A stretch of 64,000 nt of DNA from Iningainema tapete BLCC-T55 (GCF_014698965.1 NZ_JACXAE010000088.1:22171-86170), one strand, 5' to 3'; positions 41,562-51,726 are shown, numbered from the stretch's first letter. Notes: generated by a model not told the origin, from the letters alone. Program-made: numbers and translations.

Positions 41562-41714
41562 TGTAGGATTACACTTGATGCCCTGCCTGTCTCATCTACT
41601 AGGAAGGTGCGCCCTCGCATTTATCACCTTCGCAAAAAACTTTGCCCAGAAAAAGAATATTCACAGAAAGATATACAAGAATATGAAGAAATGTTAAAAA
41701 AATTGAATAAATAA
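41562..41714 (+). CDS. small antitoxin-like ORF, possibly partial
   Basis: A 35-codon frame from the GTG at 41607 encodes a Lys/Glu-rich helical peptide ending QEYEEMLKKLNK. The frame is open back to 41562, so a longer version may exist. Its TAA stop shares one base with the ATG of the PIN gene (TAATG). This is typical of antitoxin-toxin coupling, so I take it as an antitoxin or its C-terminal remnant. Confidence 0.4.
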   Translation, partial: CRITLDALPVSSTRKVRPRIYHLRKKLCPEKEYSQKDIQEYEEMLKKLNK

Positions 41715-42223
41715 TGAGAAGAATAGTGTTGCCAGATAGCGGTCCACTTGGTGAAATTATAAAACCAAAACAATCTTTAAACGTAAAAAATTGGAGAAAT
41801 ATCAGCAAAGAAAAAATACAAATAAAAGTTGTAGAAATTATTGATTACGAAATTAGAAGAGAGCTTACACTTGGGATATTACAAGGGAATTCTATTTCTC
41901 AAGATGCTGTATACAATCTCAATAAATTTCGTCAAAGAAAACAATTTATCCCTCTTGAGTCTAATACTGATTTAGATTTGACTTGTGAATTGTGGGCAGA
42001 CTTGCGATTTAAAAGTCAAGGAACATCCAATTTAAAAAATATAGATATTGATGCCATTTTAGTGGCTCAAGCTTTATCTCAAAAAGAATATTTTGATGAA
42101 GTAATTATTGTGACTGCAAACGTATCAGACATTTGTAGGTTTAACAACTTTGGGATAAAAATATGGGACAGGAAGCAAGCATTAAATGACTGTGAAAATC
42201 AATACATCAATTTTTACCAATAA
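41714..42223 (+). CDS. PIN domain nuclease (type II toxin-like)
   Basis: This 169-residue protein has the PIN acidic residues in VLPDSGPLGEI (Asp), ELTLGILQGNS, DIDAILVAQAL (acidic pair) and VTANVSDICRF (Asp). It fits the VapC-like RNase superfamily, although it is longer than usual and its N-terminus is non-standard. It is translationally coupled to the short upstream frame. It is AT-rich compared with neighbouring genes. Confidence 0.7.
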   Translation: MRRIVLPDSGPLGEIIKPKQSLNVKNWRNISKEKIQIKVVEIIDYEIRRELTLGILQGNSISQDAVYNLNKFRQRKQFIPLESNTDLDLTCELWADLRFKSQGTSNLKNIDIDAILVAQALSQKEYFDEVIIVTANVSDICRFNNFGIKIWDRKQALNDCENQYINFYQ

Positions 42224-42272
42224 TCTCTAAAAATTCCCTAATATTCTACACCTCTGCGGTTTAAAATTAAAC

Positions 42273-43136
42273 ATGAAAAAACTATTAATTACTGGAGCAA
42301 GTGGCTTTTTAGGATGGCATCTTTGCCAGTTAGCACAAGAATGGGAAGTTTATGGGACGTACTTTTCCCATTATTTAGAAATTCCCGACGCAAAATTACT
42401 AAAAGTTAACTTGACAGATTTTCAAGAACTTAAACGGATATTTAATGAAATTCAGCCAGCAGCAGTTATTCATACAGCGGCACTATCTCAACCAAATTTT
42501 TGTCAAACTCATCCAGATGAATCATACGCAATTAATGTGACTGCATCAAATAATATTGCAGGACTTTGTGCTGATTATTCTCTTCCCTGCGCTTTTACAT
42601 CAACTGACTTAGTTTTTGATGGTTTAAATGCTCCTTATAAAGAAACAGATACTGTATGTCCTGTTAATATTTATGGTGAGCAAAAAGTTATGGCTGAAAA
42701 AGGAATGTTAGAACGTTATCCTATGACTGCTGTTTGCCGTATGCCGTTAATGTTTGGCATGTCAACACCTACAGCTAAAAGCTTTATCCAACCTTTTATT
42801 CACACTTTGCAAGAGGGCAAAGAGTTAAATTTATTTGTAGATGAGTTTCGCACGCCTGTAAGTGGCACAACTGCAGCAAAAGGTTTATTATTAGCGTTAG
42901 AAAAAGTGAATGGAATTATTCATTTGGGGGGAAAAGAGCGGATATCTCGCTATGATTTTGGTAAGATAATGGTAGAGGTGTTTCAACTTCCTGCTACTGG
43001 ACTGAAAGCTTGTAGACAACAAGATGTGAAAATGGCAGCACCTCGACCTACTGATGTTTCTTTGGATAGTTCTAAGGCTTTTGCTTTAGGGTATCAACCT
43101 CCTTCTATTAGAGAAGAGTTGGTAGGGTGCGTTTGA
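42273..43136 (+). CDS. RmlD/extended-SDR nucleotide-sugar reductase-like protein
   Basis: This 287-residue extended SDR has the N-terminal GASGFLGWHL nucleotide-binding motif, HTAALSQPNFCQTHPDESYAINV, FTSTDLVFDG and YGEQKVMAEKG (YxxxK). It resembles dTDP-4-dehydrorhamnose reductase (RmlD) but stands alone with no rml cluster. The substrate may be another nucleotide-bound sugar. The gene ends next to a C-run repeat (about 43137-43172). Confidence 0.8.
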   Translation: MKKLLITGASGFLGWHLCQLAQEWEVYGTYFSHYLEIPDAKLLKVNLTDFQELKRIFNEIQPAAVIHTAALSQPNFCQTHPDESYAINVTASNNIAGLCADYSLPCAFTSTDLVFDGLNAPYKETDTVCPVNIYGEQKVMAEKGMLERYPMTAVCRMPLMFGMSTPTAKSFIQPFIHTLQEGKELNLFVDEFRTPVSGTTAAKGLLLALEKVNGIIHLGGKERISRYDFGKIMVEVFQLPATGLKACRQQDVKMAAPRPTDVSLDSSKAFALGYQPPSIREELVGCV

Positions 43137-43172
43137 TCCCACCCCCCCAACCCCCCCTTATGAAGGGGGGGC
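43137..43172. repeat. CCCCCCAACCCCCC / GGGGGG short repeat
   Basis: A poly-C block with AACCCCCC, then TTATGAAGGGGGGG, lies between convergent genes. A similar C-block (about 10796-10830) lies inside the coding region of the gene at 10356. It is a dispersed repeat and may act as a terminator. Confidence 0.55.
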
Positions 43173-43174
43173 AC

Positions 43175-44346
43175 TCAAGTTACTTTGTGCTGGGTTTCGG
43201 TATTTTCTGTGTGCCATTGTGATGCTTTGAGGCGGATTTGTTGTAGTTCTTGAGGTTCAATTCGCTCTAGATTCCACAGCATTTGTCGTAAGCGGTTGTT
43301 GTTTTTGAGTTTGTCGTAATGACGGGCAAGAAAGTCCCAGTAGAAGAAGTTGAAGGGACAAGCTTTGTCTCCTGTACGATCGCTCGAATTATAAACACAA
43401 TTCTTGCAGTAGTCACTCATACGATTGATATAGTTAGCTGAAGCAGCATAAGGCTTAGATGCCATCAATCCACCATCAGCAAACTGCCCCATCCCAATCA
43501 CATTTGTCTGCATCACCCAGTCGTAAGCATCAATAAATGCAGCATGAAACCAGTCTTCAAGTTCTTGGGGTGAAATACCTGCAATTAAAGCAAAATTATT
43601 CAGCACCATCAACCGTTGAATGTGATGGGCGTAACCAATTTCTTTTACCTGAGCGAGAATTTGATGCAGACAATTCATCTTTGTCTCACCTGTCCAGTAA
43701 AATGCTGGCAAGGGGTGGGTGTGGTTAAACCAGTTATGCTCTGGGTATTCTTCGCCCATATATATATAGATACCATGCATGTATTCCCGCCAGCCCAAAA
43801 TTTGCCGCACAAACCCTTCGATACTATTTAACTGCCACTCACTCTGGTTCTCTTCGTAAGCTTTTTCTACGAATTGAAGAACTTCCAAAGGATGTAGCAG
43901 CCCAATATTCAGGTAAGGTGAGAGCATAGCGTGCCACATTGTCTGCTCTCGTGTAATCATCGCATCTTGGTAGGGTTGCTGGGGGTAAATGTGATGGTGC
44001 ATGGAAGGTTTAGTTGTTTGATTAGTTGGGTAAATGGGCGATCGCTCGGTGTCATTACTCGTATTTGAGTAATTTTATACTTATTTATCCAGTTTATGAG
44101 GGGTGTTTGAAAGTCTACTGCTTGCTCATAAGTAACAAGCCAACCATCGTCTCGCAGTTGTTGCGCAAAGTGGCGCATGGCTGACCATACTAGTATTAGT
44201 TTTTGGAGATGGTAGGGTAGTTTTTGAGCATGGTTTAGGGATTCGATGAATATTACTGGTGTTTTTTGATGCTCTGTTGCACAGCTTTGTAGGGCTGTTT
44301 GTTCTGTCCATAATTGATCTCCAAGTACCCAAATACCGATGGTCAT
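43175..44346 (-). pseudogene. broken photolyase/cryptochrome-like (FeS-BCP) gene
   Basis: The N-terminal piece (44346 to 43957; GIWVLGDQLWTEQTAL) and the C-terminal piece (44002 to 43175; ITREQTMWHAMLSPYLNIGLL) belong to one photolyase-related protein of the bacterial FeS type. They sit in different frames. The middle of the family's usual protein (roughly 100 or more residues) is missing. The joint is TFTPSNPTKMR in one frame and HHHIYPQQPYQDAM in the other. The C-terminal FeS cysteines remain in YCKNCVYNSSDRTG and KACPF. An inactive gene with an internal deletion and frameshift is the simplest reading. Confidence 0.75.
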
Positions 44347-44373
44347 TTTTTGTCTCCTAAGGTTAGTAACCCT

Positions 44374-44403
44374 TGTAGAGACGTTCCATAGAACGTCTCT
44401 ACA
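44374..44403. repeat. 30-bp palindrome family copy
   Basis: TGTAGAGACGTTCCATA with GAACGTCTCTACA, between the broken photolyase-like gene and gcvP. Confidence 0.85.
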
Positions 44404-44425
44404 TTGTTTTTCACTGCTATGTCTA

Positions 44426-47359
44426 TTAGCTATATGCGTCTATTGGTAGACAAGAGCAAACAAAGTTACGATCGCCGTAGGCACTGTCGATTCTACCAAC
44501 GTTTGGCCAGAATTTATGTTCGCGTGTCCAAGGGGCTGGGTATGCTGCTTGCTCACGAGAGTAGGGATGATTCCATTCTCCGATGATAAGACTTTCTGCT
44601 GTATGGGGTGCGTTTTTCAAAACGTTATCTTGAGTGTCCATTTTGCCGGATTCGATTTCGGCAATTTCGGCTCTGATGGCAATCATTGTCTGACAGAAAC
44701 GATCTAATTCTTCTTTGGATTCGCTTTCTGTGGGTTCTACCATGATTGTACCTGCCACTGGCCATGAGACGGTTGGTGCGTGGAAACCATAGTCCATTAG
44801 GCGTTTGGCTATGTCGTCAATTTCGATGTTGGCAGATTTTTTGAGCGATCGCAAATCCAAAATGCATTCGTGGGCGATTAAACCATTTTTTCCTTTATAC
44901 AAAACGGGGTAGTATTGTTCAAGTCTCTTGGCAATGTAGTTAGCATTGAGAATTGCTACCTTCGTTGCTTCTGTTAAACCCGCTTCTCCCATCATGGCAA
45001 TGTACATCCACGAAATTACCAAGATGCTGGCACTACCCCAAGGTGCAGCAGACACAGCGCCAAGGGAATTGCTAGTTGCTAATTGGTTTTTACCTCCATG
45101 CCCTATTACTACATGTCCTGGTAAAAATTCTACTAAATGAGATGCTACACCAATTGGTCCCATCCCAGGTCCACCACCACCGTGGGGAATGCAAAAGGTT
45201 TTGTGCAGGTTTAGGTGACAAACATCTGCGCCAATATCTCCAGGGCGACAAAGTCCAACTTGAGCGTTCATATTTGCTCCATCCATGTAAACTTGTCCAC
45301 CGTGGCTGTGTACAACGGCACAAATTTCCTGAATTTGCTCCTCGAATACTCCGTGAGTCGAAGGATATGTCACCATTAAAGCAGCAAGTTCTAACTTATG
45401 TTTTTCTGCTTTAGCTTTGAGATCGTTTAAATCAACGTTACCTTCAGAATCACAAGCCACGGGAACTACTTTCATCCCACACATTACCGCACTGGCTGGG
45501 TTTGTTCCATGTGCTGAGGTGGGAATTAAACAGATGTTGCGGTGTGCTTCTTTTCGACTTTCGTGATACTGGCGAATGACTAGCAACCCTGTGTATTCTC
45601 CTTGAGAACCTGCATTTGGTTGCAGAGAAATTCCAGCAAACCCGGTGATTTCCGCTAACCATTCCTCAAGTTGTTGAAACAGGATTTGATAACCTTGTGT
45701 TTGGGATAAAGGTGCAAAAGGATGTATCTTGCGAAACTCTGTCCAAGTTACTGGTACCATTTCTGATGTTGCATTCAGCTTCATCGTACATGAACCCAAG
45801 GGAATCATCGACGTAGTTAGCGACAAGTCCTTAGTTTCTAATTTGTGCAGATAACGCAACAACTCTGTTTCTGAGTGATAGCGGTTGAAAATTGGGTGAG
45901 TAAGGTAGGTACTAGTACGCCTGAAGGCTGTAGAGACGCTCCGTCGGAGCTTCTCTACATCCAATTCATCTAAAGTAAAGCCATCGCCTTGAGCAAATAT
46001 CTGCCACAAATCGATGATGTCTTTTTCCGTGGTAGTTTCATCTAGGGAAATACCTACAGCCGTGGTATCGAAAACACGTATATTAATATTGTGTGTTTCG
46101 CAAGCTTTTAAAATCTCATCTAAGGAACGTTTTCCCAACTCCACTCGGAGGGTATCAAAGAAATGTTCTGAACTGATAGTGTAACCCAGCCGTTTTAATC
46201 CTTCTGCTAAAATTGCTGTGAGTTGGTGGATATTCTCGGCAATTCTTTTTAATCCAGTAGGACCATGATATACAGCGTACATACTTGCCATTACTGCAAG
46301 CAGCACCTGTGCGGTACAAATATTACTAGTTGCTTTTTCACGACGAATGTGCTGTTCGCGAGTTTGTAGGGCAAGACGCAATGCAGTTTTACCTTGAGCA
46401 TCTTTTGATACACCCACAATTCGCCCTGGAACTTGCCGTTTATATTCCTCTTTTGTGGCAAAGTAAGCTGCATGAGGTCCCCCGTAACCTAAGGGTATAC
46501 CGAAACGCTGTGTGCTACCTACAACAATATCCGCGCCAAATTCACCAGGAGGTGTTAAAAGAGTTAAGCTTAATGGGTCTGCTGCTACCGTCACCAATGC
46601 ACCTTCAGCATGGGCTTTTTCTATAAAAGCGCGGTAGTCATAGATTGTACCATCACTGGCTGGATATTGCACAATGGCGCCAAAAACTGGTTCACTCTCG
46701 TCAAACGAGAAGTTCTGATGATCGCCAATAATAATGTTAATCCCTAAAGGTTTAGCTCGTGTTTGCAACACATCAATAGTTTGCGGATGGCAATCACGAG
46801 AGACAAAATAGGAATTTGCTTTATTTTTGCAAACACCGTAGCTCATAGCCATTGCTTCTGCTGCTGCGGTGGCTTCATCTAATAAAGAAGCATTGGCAAT
46901 TTCCATCCCGGTTAAGTCGATAATCATGGTTTGGAAATTCAGCAGCGCTTCGAGTCGCCCTTGGGCAATCTCTGGCTGATAGGGTGTGTAAGCAGTATAC
47001 CAACCAGGATTTTCGAGAATATTACGCCCAATTACAGGTGGTGTGATGCAGTCGTAATACCCCATGCCAATGAATGAGCGAAAAACTTGATTTTTGGAAG
47101 CTATTTCTTTTAATTTGAACAGTGCAGCGTATTCTGTTTCTGCTGGTGGTAAATTCAATGGGCGATCAAGCCGAATTGCTTGTGGCACTGTTTGGTCGAT
47201 CAGTTCATCTAAATTAGTATAACCCAATACCTCCAGCATAAGCTTAACATCATCGGATGATGGTCCAATGTGTCGTTCTTTAAAAGAACTTAACTTTTGA
47301 CTCGTTTCTCCCAACATCGGTTGATTGCCAGATTTAGGACGAGGAGCGTTAATTACCAC
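44426..47359 (-). CDS. gcvP: glycine dehydrogenase (decarboxylating), P protein
   Basis: This 977-residue homodimeric P protein has N-terminal [18 protein letters not shown] and the PLP-binding Lys in [17 protein letters not shown]. It decarboxylates glycine and passes the aminomethyl group to the lipoyl arm of GcvH. The protein is complete. A palindrome copy at 45929-45959 (frame-preserving) adds [11 protein letters not shown] in the linker between the two halves. This region is variable in the family, so function is probably kept. It is the last gene of the gcvT-gcvH-gcvP group. Confidence 0.95.
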   Translation of the reverse strand: MVINAPRPKSGNQPMLGETSQKLSSFKERHIGPSSDDVKLMLEVLGYTNLDELIDQTVPQAIRLDRPLNLPPAETEYAALFKLKEIASKNQVFRSFIGMGYYDCITPPVIGRNILENPGWYTAYTPYQPEIAQGRLEALLNFQTMIIDLTGMEIANASLLDEATAAAEAMAMSYGVCKNKANSYFVSRDCHPQTIDVLQTRAKPLGINIIIGDHQNFSFDESEPVFGAIVQYPASDGTIYDYRAFIEKAHAEGALVTVAADPLSLTLLTPPGEFGADIVVGSTQRFGIPLGYGGPHAAYFATKEEYKRQVPGRIVGVSKDAQGKTALRLALQTREQHIRREKATSNICTAQVLLAVMASMYAVYHGPTGLKRIAENIHQLTAILAEGLKRLGYTISSEHFFDTLRVELGKRSLDEILKACETHNINIRVFDTTAVGISLDETTTEKDIIDLWQIFAQGDGFTLDELDVEKLRRSVSTAFRRTSTYLTHPIFNRYHSETELLRYLHKLETKDLSLTTSMIPLGSCTMKLNATSEMVPVTWTEFRKIHPFAPLSQTQGYQILFQQLEEWLAEITGFAGISLQPNAGSQGEYTGLLVIRQYHESRKEAHRNICLIPTSAHGTNPASAVMCGMKVVPVACDSEGNVDLNDLKAKAEKHKLELAALMVTYPSTHGVFEEQIQEICAVVHSHGGQVYMDGANMNAQVGLCRPGDIGADVCHLNLHKTFCIPHGGGGPGMGPIGVASHLVEFLPGHVVIGHGGKNQLATSNSLGAVSAAPWGSASILVISWMYIAMMGEAGLTEATKVAILNANYIAKRLEQYYPVLYKGKNGLIAHECILDLRSLKKSANIEIDDIAKRLMDYGFHAPTVSWPVAGTIMVEPTESESKEELDRFCQTMIAIRAEIAEIESGKMDTQDNVLKNAPHTAESLIIGEWNHPYSREQAAYPAPWTREHKFWPNVGRIDSAYGDRNFVCSCLPIDAYS
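45929..45959. repeat. 30-bp palindrome copy inside gcvP
   Basis: TGTAGAGACGCTCCGTC and GGAGCTTCTCTACA, translated in frame within gcvP between the two lobes (before [10 protein letters not shown]). Confidence 0.85.
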
Positions 47360-47592
47360 TAAATTGCTCTCCAGATGCGACTACTTCATATTTTGCAACA
47401 AGTAGATTTAATACGTCAGGATAAGTTACAAATTTATCTAAATTTCATGAAGTTTTTCCGGAAAGATGGAAAGCAGGGGAAAACCTTCCACCATTAGTGT
47501 CAACTTTAGCCAAAACCCTTGCCAGATCTCGTTCCAAGTCTCTGATTAGAATGCACTATGGCGAGGTGTCTGTCTCTTGTGGCATTGCACTG

Positions 47593-47643
47593 CTGAGGCA
47601 GAGCCTCACAGAATGCATTACCATGCAGAGCATGGTAACGAGG
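47593..47643. repeat. dispersed palindromic repeat
   Basis: CTGAGGCAGAGCCTCAC and GCATTACCATGCAGAGCATGGTAACG modules of the same family as 3769, 21541, 29453 and 31555. It lies between gcvP and gcvH. Confidence 0.7.
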
Positions 47644-47645
47644 GA

Positions 47646-47709
47646 CTCCCCTGCTCCCCTGCTCCCCTGCTCCCCTGCTCCCCTGCTCCCCTGCTCCCCT
47701 GCTCCCCTG
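47646..47709. repeat. eight tandem copies of CTCCCCTG
   Basis: This is an exact 8-bp unit repeated eight times (64 bp), lying between gcvH and gcvP. Repeat number is likely to vary between strains by slippage. The array would be transcribed if the operon is continuous. Confidence 0.95.
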
Positions 47710-47714
47710 CTCTT

Positions 47715-48101
47715 CTACACCCCTTCTACTTGCGCACTATATTCATTTGCCGTTAGAGCATCTTCAATTTCACTGGGATCGTTAACACGCACTTTTAGCA
47801 ACCATCCTTCTCCGTAGGGATCTTCTGCCACCTCTTCGGGAGAGTCAATCATGGTATCATTACGTTCTATGACTGTACCAGTTACGGGAGAATTTAGGTC
47901 TTCAACAGCTTTGACAGATTCAATGGAGCCGAACCTTTCTCCTTTGGTTAAAGCATCGCCAATTTCTGGTAATTCCAAAAATACAACATCACCTAACTGA
48001 TCTACGGCAAAGGCTGTAATGCCAATAGTAGCAATTTCACCCTCTAGCCGTACATATTCGTGACTATCCAGATACCGCAAATCTTCAGGATATTCAAACA
48101 T
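47715..48101 (-). CDS. gcvH: glycine cleavage H protein
   Basis: The lipoyl carrier protein has the modified Lys in the [15 protein letters not shown] motif. Residues [19 protein letters not shown] at the N-terminus are typical. The start MFEYPEDL at 48101 is preferred over the upstream 48122 start because it matches the family. Length is about 128 residues, which is normal. It shuttles the aminomethyl group from GcvP to GcvT. It lies between gcvT and gcvP on the same strand. Confidence 0.93.
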   Translation of the reverse strand: MFEYPEDLRYLDSHEYVRLEGEIATIGITAFAVDQLGDVVFLELPEIGDALTKGERFGSIESVKAVEDLNSPVTGTVIERNDTMIDSPEEVAEDPYGEGWLLKVRVNDPSEIEDALTANEYSAQVEGV

Positions 48102-48129
48102 AAATATAACTTCCTCTTCCACATCAAAA

Positions 48130-48225
48130 AAATAACATGGTTAATAGCTAATAGTTAATGGCTAATGGTAAATACACAACTAACCATTAGCAGTTAGCAG
48201 TTAGCAGTTAGCAATTAGCTAATTT
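48130..48225. repeat. TTAGCAGTTAGCAGTTAGC simple repeats between gcvT and gcvH
   Basis: Imperfect repeats of TTAGCAG and AATGGCTAATGG separate the two genes. They are of the same kind as those at 1850 and 31040. Confidence 0.6.
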
Positions 48226-49352
48226 GCAACACGATTTTTTGCACGATAAAACGGACGTTTAACTACAACCGCTGGGTAAGCTTTGCCGCGAATGTCTACG
48301 AATAGCTGCTGCCCAACAGTTGCAAGTTGTGTGGGAACATAAGCTAAGGCGATCGGATAACCAAGCGTAGGAGATAGTGTACCACTTGTTACCTCTCCCA
48401 CTACTTTACCAGTTGATAGCACTTGGTAGCCATGACGGGCAATATTGCGCCCAAGCATTTGCAAACCTACTAATCGGCGCGAAACTCCTACAGATTTTTG
48501 TTGTTCTAATACTGAACGTCCAATAAAATCACCTTTGGTATCCAAGTGGACTAGCCAACCCAAACCAGCTTCTAATGGAGTGGTAGTGTCATCGATATCT
48601 TGACTGTAGAGTGCCATTGCCGCTTCTAGTCTCAGAGTGTCTCTTGCACCCAATCCGCAAGGCACAACACCAGCATTGTAAAGACTCTGCCACAATTGTA
48701 ACCCTACTTCTAGGTCTACCATCACCTCAAATCCATCTTCCCCTGTGTAACCTGTGCGGGCAAGGAAGGCTGGTTTACCTAGTACCGTTCCTTCTAGGAA
48801 ACCAAATGCTTTGATTGGGGTTAAGTCTTCTGCAACAAAGGATTGGAGGATGCTAGTAGCTTTTGGTCCTTGTACGGCAATTAATACTTTTTCTGGTGAA
48901 AGGTCTTGAAATTTTACTTCATTTGTGCTTAGGTTTTGCAACAGCCATGTTTTATCTTTATTAGTTGTGGCAGCATTGACGATCGCCACTCCCCTTTGTT
49001 CTCCACTGGTGTCTTCTCCTTGGTAGTAGAAAATGATGTCATCTATAATACCACCTTGAGGATTGAGTAGTACTGTGTATTGTGCTTGACCTGGTTGTAA
49101 GCGATTTAAATCTGATGGTACTAAGGTTTGTAGTTGAGAGATCAGGTTTTTTCCTTGCAAGGTAAATTTACCCATGTGGGAAATATCGAACATGCCGGCA
49201 GCATTTCTGACAGCTTCGTGTTCTTTGCTAATGCCCACAAATTGTACTGGCATTTCCCACCCGCCAAAGCTGGTTAGTCTTGCTTTTAGTTCTTGTGCGA
49301 GGGAGTACAAGGGTGTTCTTGCTAGGGATGCAATTTCTTCTGGTGTAGCCAC
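48219..49352 (-). CDS. gcvT: glycine cleavage T protein (aminomethyltransferase)
   Basis: The 377-residue protein has folate-binding motifs of the GcvT family. It shows FGGWEMPVQFVGISKEHEAVRNAAGMFDISHMGKF, GYTGEDGFEV and GLGARDTLRLEAAMALYSQDIDD. A C-terminal barrel ends KAYPAVVVKRPFYRAKNR. It moves the methylene unit to tetrahydrofolate. The start is the GTG at 49352. gcvT heads the gcvT-gcvH-gcvP group. I see no glycine riboswitch upstream, only the hairpin at 49393-49426. Confidence 0.95.
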   Translation of the reverse strand: MATPEEIASLARTPLYSLAQELKARLTSFGGWEMPVQFVGISKEHEAVRNAAGMFDISHMGKFTLQGKNLISQLQTLVPSDLNRLQPGQAQYTVLLNPQGGIIDDIIFYYQGEDTSGEQRGVAIVNAATTNKDKTWLLQNLSTNEVKFQDLSPEKVLIAVQGPKATSILQSFVAEDLTPIKAFGFLEGTVLGKPAFLARTGYTGEDGFEVMVDLEVGLQLWQSLYNAGVVPCGLGARDTLRLEAAMALYSQDIDDTTTPLEAGLGWLVHLDTKGDFIGRSVLEQQKSVGVSRRLVGLQMLGRNIARHGYQVLSTGKVVGEVTSGTLSPTLGYPIALAYVPTQLATVGQQLFVDIRGKAYPAVVVKRPFYRAKNRVAN

Positions 49353-49392
49353 TGGTATTGCTGTTGTAGGTCATCTTTATATCCTACGACCA

Positions 49393-49426
49393 AGATCCCC
49401 AACAACTCTTACGAAGTCGGGGATCT
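49393..49426. terminator. hairpin between gcvT and the pentapeptide gene
   Basis: AGATCCCC and GGGGATCT pair around an 18-base loop. It lies in the promoter-side gap between the divergent gcvT and pentapeptide genes, so it is more likely a dispersed palindrome than a true terminator. Confidence 0.45.
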
Positions 49427-49490
49427 GAGGAGTCTTTTGTAAGGTTTAATGGTTAATTGTGTAAGTGTTGAGTTTTATTAAGTTAAGTTT

Positions 49491-49988
49491 ATGAGATATT
49501 GGCAAGCATTAGTTGGCTTTGTTTTGGCGATCGCTATGCTTTTAATTCCGCTATCAGCATATGCAGCCAGTTCCTCTAGCATATCCCGTTCCGCAGGTAA
49601 AGAAGAACTGAGCAAAAAAGATTTCTCAGGTCAAAGTTTAGTTGGGGCTGAGTATACCAGTGTTAATCTAGAAAATGCTAACTTTAGCAATGCTGATTTA
49701 CGGGGTGGAGTTTTTAACGGTACAGTCTTACAGGGAGCAAATTTTCATGGAGCAGATTTTTCTAACGGCATCGCCTATTTAGTAGATTTTAAAGGAGCCG
49801 ATTTAAGTGATGCAATTTTAACAGAAGCAATGCTGTTGCGTTCCACTTTTGACAACGTTGATGTCACAGGTGCTGATTTCACAGATGCAGTCTTAGACAA
49901 TATTCAACTAAAAAAACTGTGTGCAAAAGCAAGTGGCATTAACTCTCACACAGGCGTCTCCACTCGTGAATCTTTAGGATGTAAGTAA
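49491..49988 (+). CDS. secreted/lumenal pentapeptide-repeat protein
   Basis: This 165-residue protein has an N-terminal signal peptide (WQALVGFVLAIAMLLIPLSAYAAS). About 12 pentapeptide units follow (LENANFSNADLRGGVFNGTVLQGANFHGADFSNG), with a closing Cys pair region (KKLCAKASG...ESLGCK). It resembles the thylakoid-lumen pentapeptide proteins of the TL15/TL17 type. The right-handed beta helix has no known activity. A lumen or periplasm location is inferred from the signal. Confidence 0.85.
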   Translation: MRYWQALVGFVLAIAMLLIPLSAYAASSSSISRSAGKEELSKKDFSGQSLVGAEYTSVNLENANFSNADLRGGVFNGTVLQGANFHGADFSNGIAYLVDFKGADLSDAILTEAMLLRSTFDNVDVTGADFTDAVLDNIQLKKLCAKASGINSHTGVSTRESLGCK

Positions 49989-50138
49989 TTCCAGTAGGGG
50001 CGAACAGTTGTTCTCCCCTACAAACGCTTCACCAAACATTTAACCCCACCAATTAATCTTTAACTTATTCTCTTCTTCGCGCTCTTCGCGCCTTCGCGGT
50101 TTATAAAATAAACATCTATCCTTTTACCAACAAAAATC

Positions 50139-51656
50139 ATGGCGCGTCTCGCACTGCTGAGTGTATCAGATAAAACAAACTTAATCTACCTCGCCCAGAG
50201 CCTAATACAAGAATTTAACTTTGAAATAATCAGCAGTGGAGGAACAGCCCAAACCCTGCTTAACACCGGACTACCAGTAACAAAAGTAGCCGATTACACA
50301 GGATCACCAGAAATCTTAGGTGGTAGAGTCAAAACACTGCACCCACGCATTCATGGCGGCATCTTAGCGCGACGGGATATTCCCCAAGACTTGACAGATT
50401 TAGAAAACAACCAAATTCGCCCCATAGATTTAGTAGTAGTCAATCTCTACCCTTTTGCGCAAACGATCGCCAACCCAGATGTTACTATTACAGAAGCAAT
50501 TGAACAAATTGACATTGGTGGTCCTACTTTACTCAGAGCAGCAGCAAAAAACTTTGCTCATCTCACGGTTTTGTGCGACCCTAGTCAATATGAGGAATAC
50601 TTACAACAATTGCGTCAACATGGAGAGGCTTCATTAGAGTTTCGCCAACAATGCGCTCTCAAAGGTTTTAGGCACACTTCTAGCTATGACGAAGCGATCG
50701 CCACTTACCTCGCTGGTGGTCTACCTCAACAATATACCCTTTCTGGCACACAAGTACAATCTCTACGCTACGGAGAAAATCCCCATCAAAGTGCCGCTTG
50801 GTATCAAACTACTACCTCAACTGGATGGGCTGCTGCTACCAAACTTCAAGGCAAAGAACTCAGTTACAATAATTTAGTTGATTTAGAAGCAGCACGAAGT
50901 TTAATTGCTGAATTCACCGATACACCAGCAGCAGCGATTATTAAACATACTAATCCCTGCGGTGTTGCTTGTGGAAGTAGTCTGCAACAAGCTTATGAAA
51001 AGGCTTTTCACGCTGACTCTGTTTCTGCCTTTGGTGGAATTGTCGCACTCAATCGTCCTATTGATGCTGTTACGGCTACTGAGTTAACAAAGACGTTTAT
51101 AGAATGCGTGTTTGCACCAGGATGCGAGACGGAAGCAAAGGAAATATTAGCAGCTAAGTCAAAAGTGCGTGTGTTAATTTTACCAGATAACAGTGGAGTA
51201 AAGGAAACAGTAAAAGCGATGGCCGGAGGTTTCCTGGTGCAAACTGCAGATGACGAGGTAGCTGACACTAGTAAATGGCAAGTTGTTACCGATAGGAAAC
51301 CGACTGATAAAGAGTTAGAAGAATTGCTGTTTGCTTGGAAAGTTTGCAAGCACGTTAAATCAAATGCAATTGTTGTCAGTTGCGATCGTACAACCTTGGG
51401 TGTGGGCGCAGGTCAAATGAACCGAGTCGGCTCTGTTAAAATCGCTCTAGAACAAGCTGGAGAAAAAGCTCAAGGTGCGTTTCTTGCCAGTGATGGATTT
51501 TTCCCCTTCGATGATTCTGTGAAAACAGCAGCAGATGCAGGAATTAAGGCTATTGTACAACCAGGGGGAAGTTTGCGCGATGCGGACTCGATCAAAGCTG
51601 CCAATGAACTGGGTTTAGTGATGGTGTTCACGGGTGTACGTCACTTTTTACACTAA
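50139..51656 (+). CDS. purH: bifunctional AICAR transformylase/IMP cyclohydrolase
   Basis: This 505-residue enzyme of purine synthesis has an N-terminal cyclohydrolase domain (LLSVSDKTNLIYLAQ, GGTAQTLLNTG, RVKTLHPRIHGGIL). The C-terminal transformylase domain shows IIKHTNPCGVACG, SAFGGIVALNR and VQPGGSLRDADSI, as in all PurH. It makes the last two steps to IMP. The length is standard and all motifs are intact. Confidence 0.96.
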   Translation: MARLALLSVSDKTNLIYLAQSLIQEFNFEIISSGGTAQTLLNTGLPVTKVADYTGSPEILGGRVKTLHPRIHGGILARRDIPQDLTDLENNQIRPIDLVVVNLYPFAQTIANPDVTITEAIEQIDIGGPTLLRAAAKNFAHLTVLCDPSQYEEYLQQLRQHGEASLEFRQQCALKGFRHTSSYDEAIATYLAGGLPQQYTLSGTQVQSLRYGENPHQSAAWYQTTTSTGWAAATKLQGKELSYNNLVDLEAARSLIAEFTDTPAAAIIKHTNPCGVACGSSLQQAYEKAFHADSVSAFGGIVALNRPIDAVTATELTKTFIECVFAPGCETEAKEILAAKSKVRVLILPDNSGVKETVKAMAGGFLVQTADDEVADTSKWQVVTDRKPTDKELEELLFAWKVCKHVKSNAIVVSCDRTTLGVGAGQMNRVGSVKIALEQAGEKAQGAFLASDGFFPFDDSVKTAADAGIKAIVQPGGSLRDADSIKAANELGLVMVFTGVRHFLH

Positions 51657-51726
51657 GTTATTTAGGACACTTGGCAAAGTGGCACTAAAATTATTTGCCT
51701 TTCTATGAAACTCGTGATATCTTTTA

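Noticed and set aside
47646..47709. Possible CRISPR array
   Set aside because: The repeat is only 8 bp, exact and without spacers. It is a simple tandem repeat.
49353..49490. Possible glycine riboswitch upstream of gcvT
   Set aside because: Only a simple hairpin is seen and the tandem aptamer architecture is absent. The gap is too short for a two-aptamer riboswitch.
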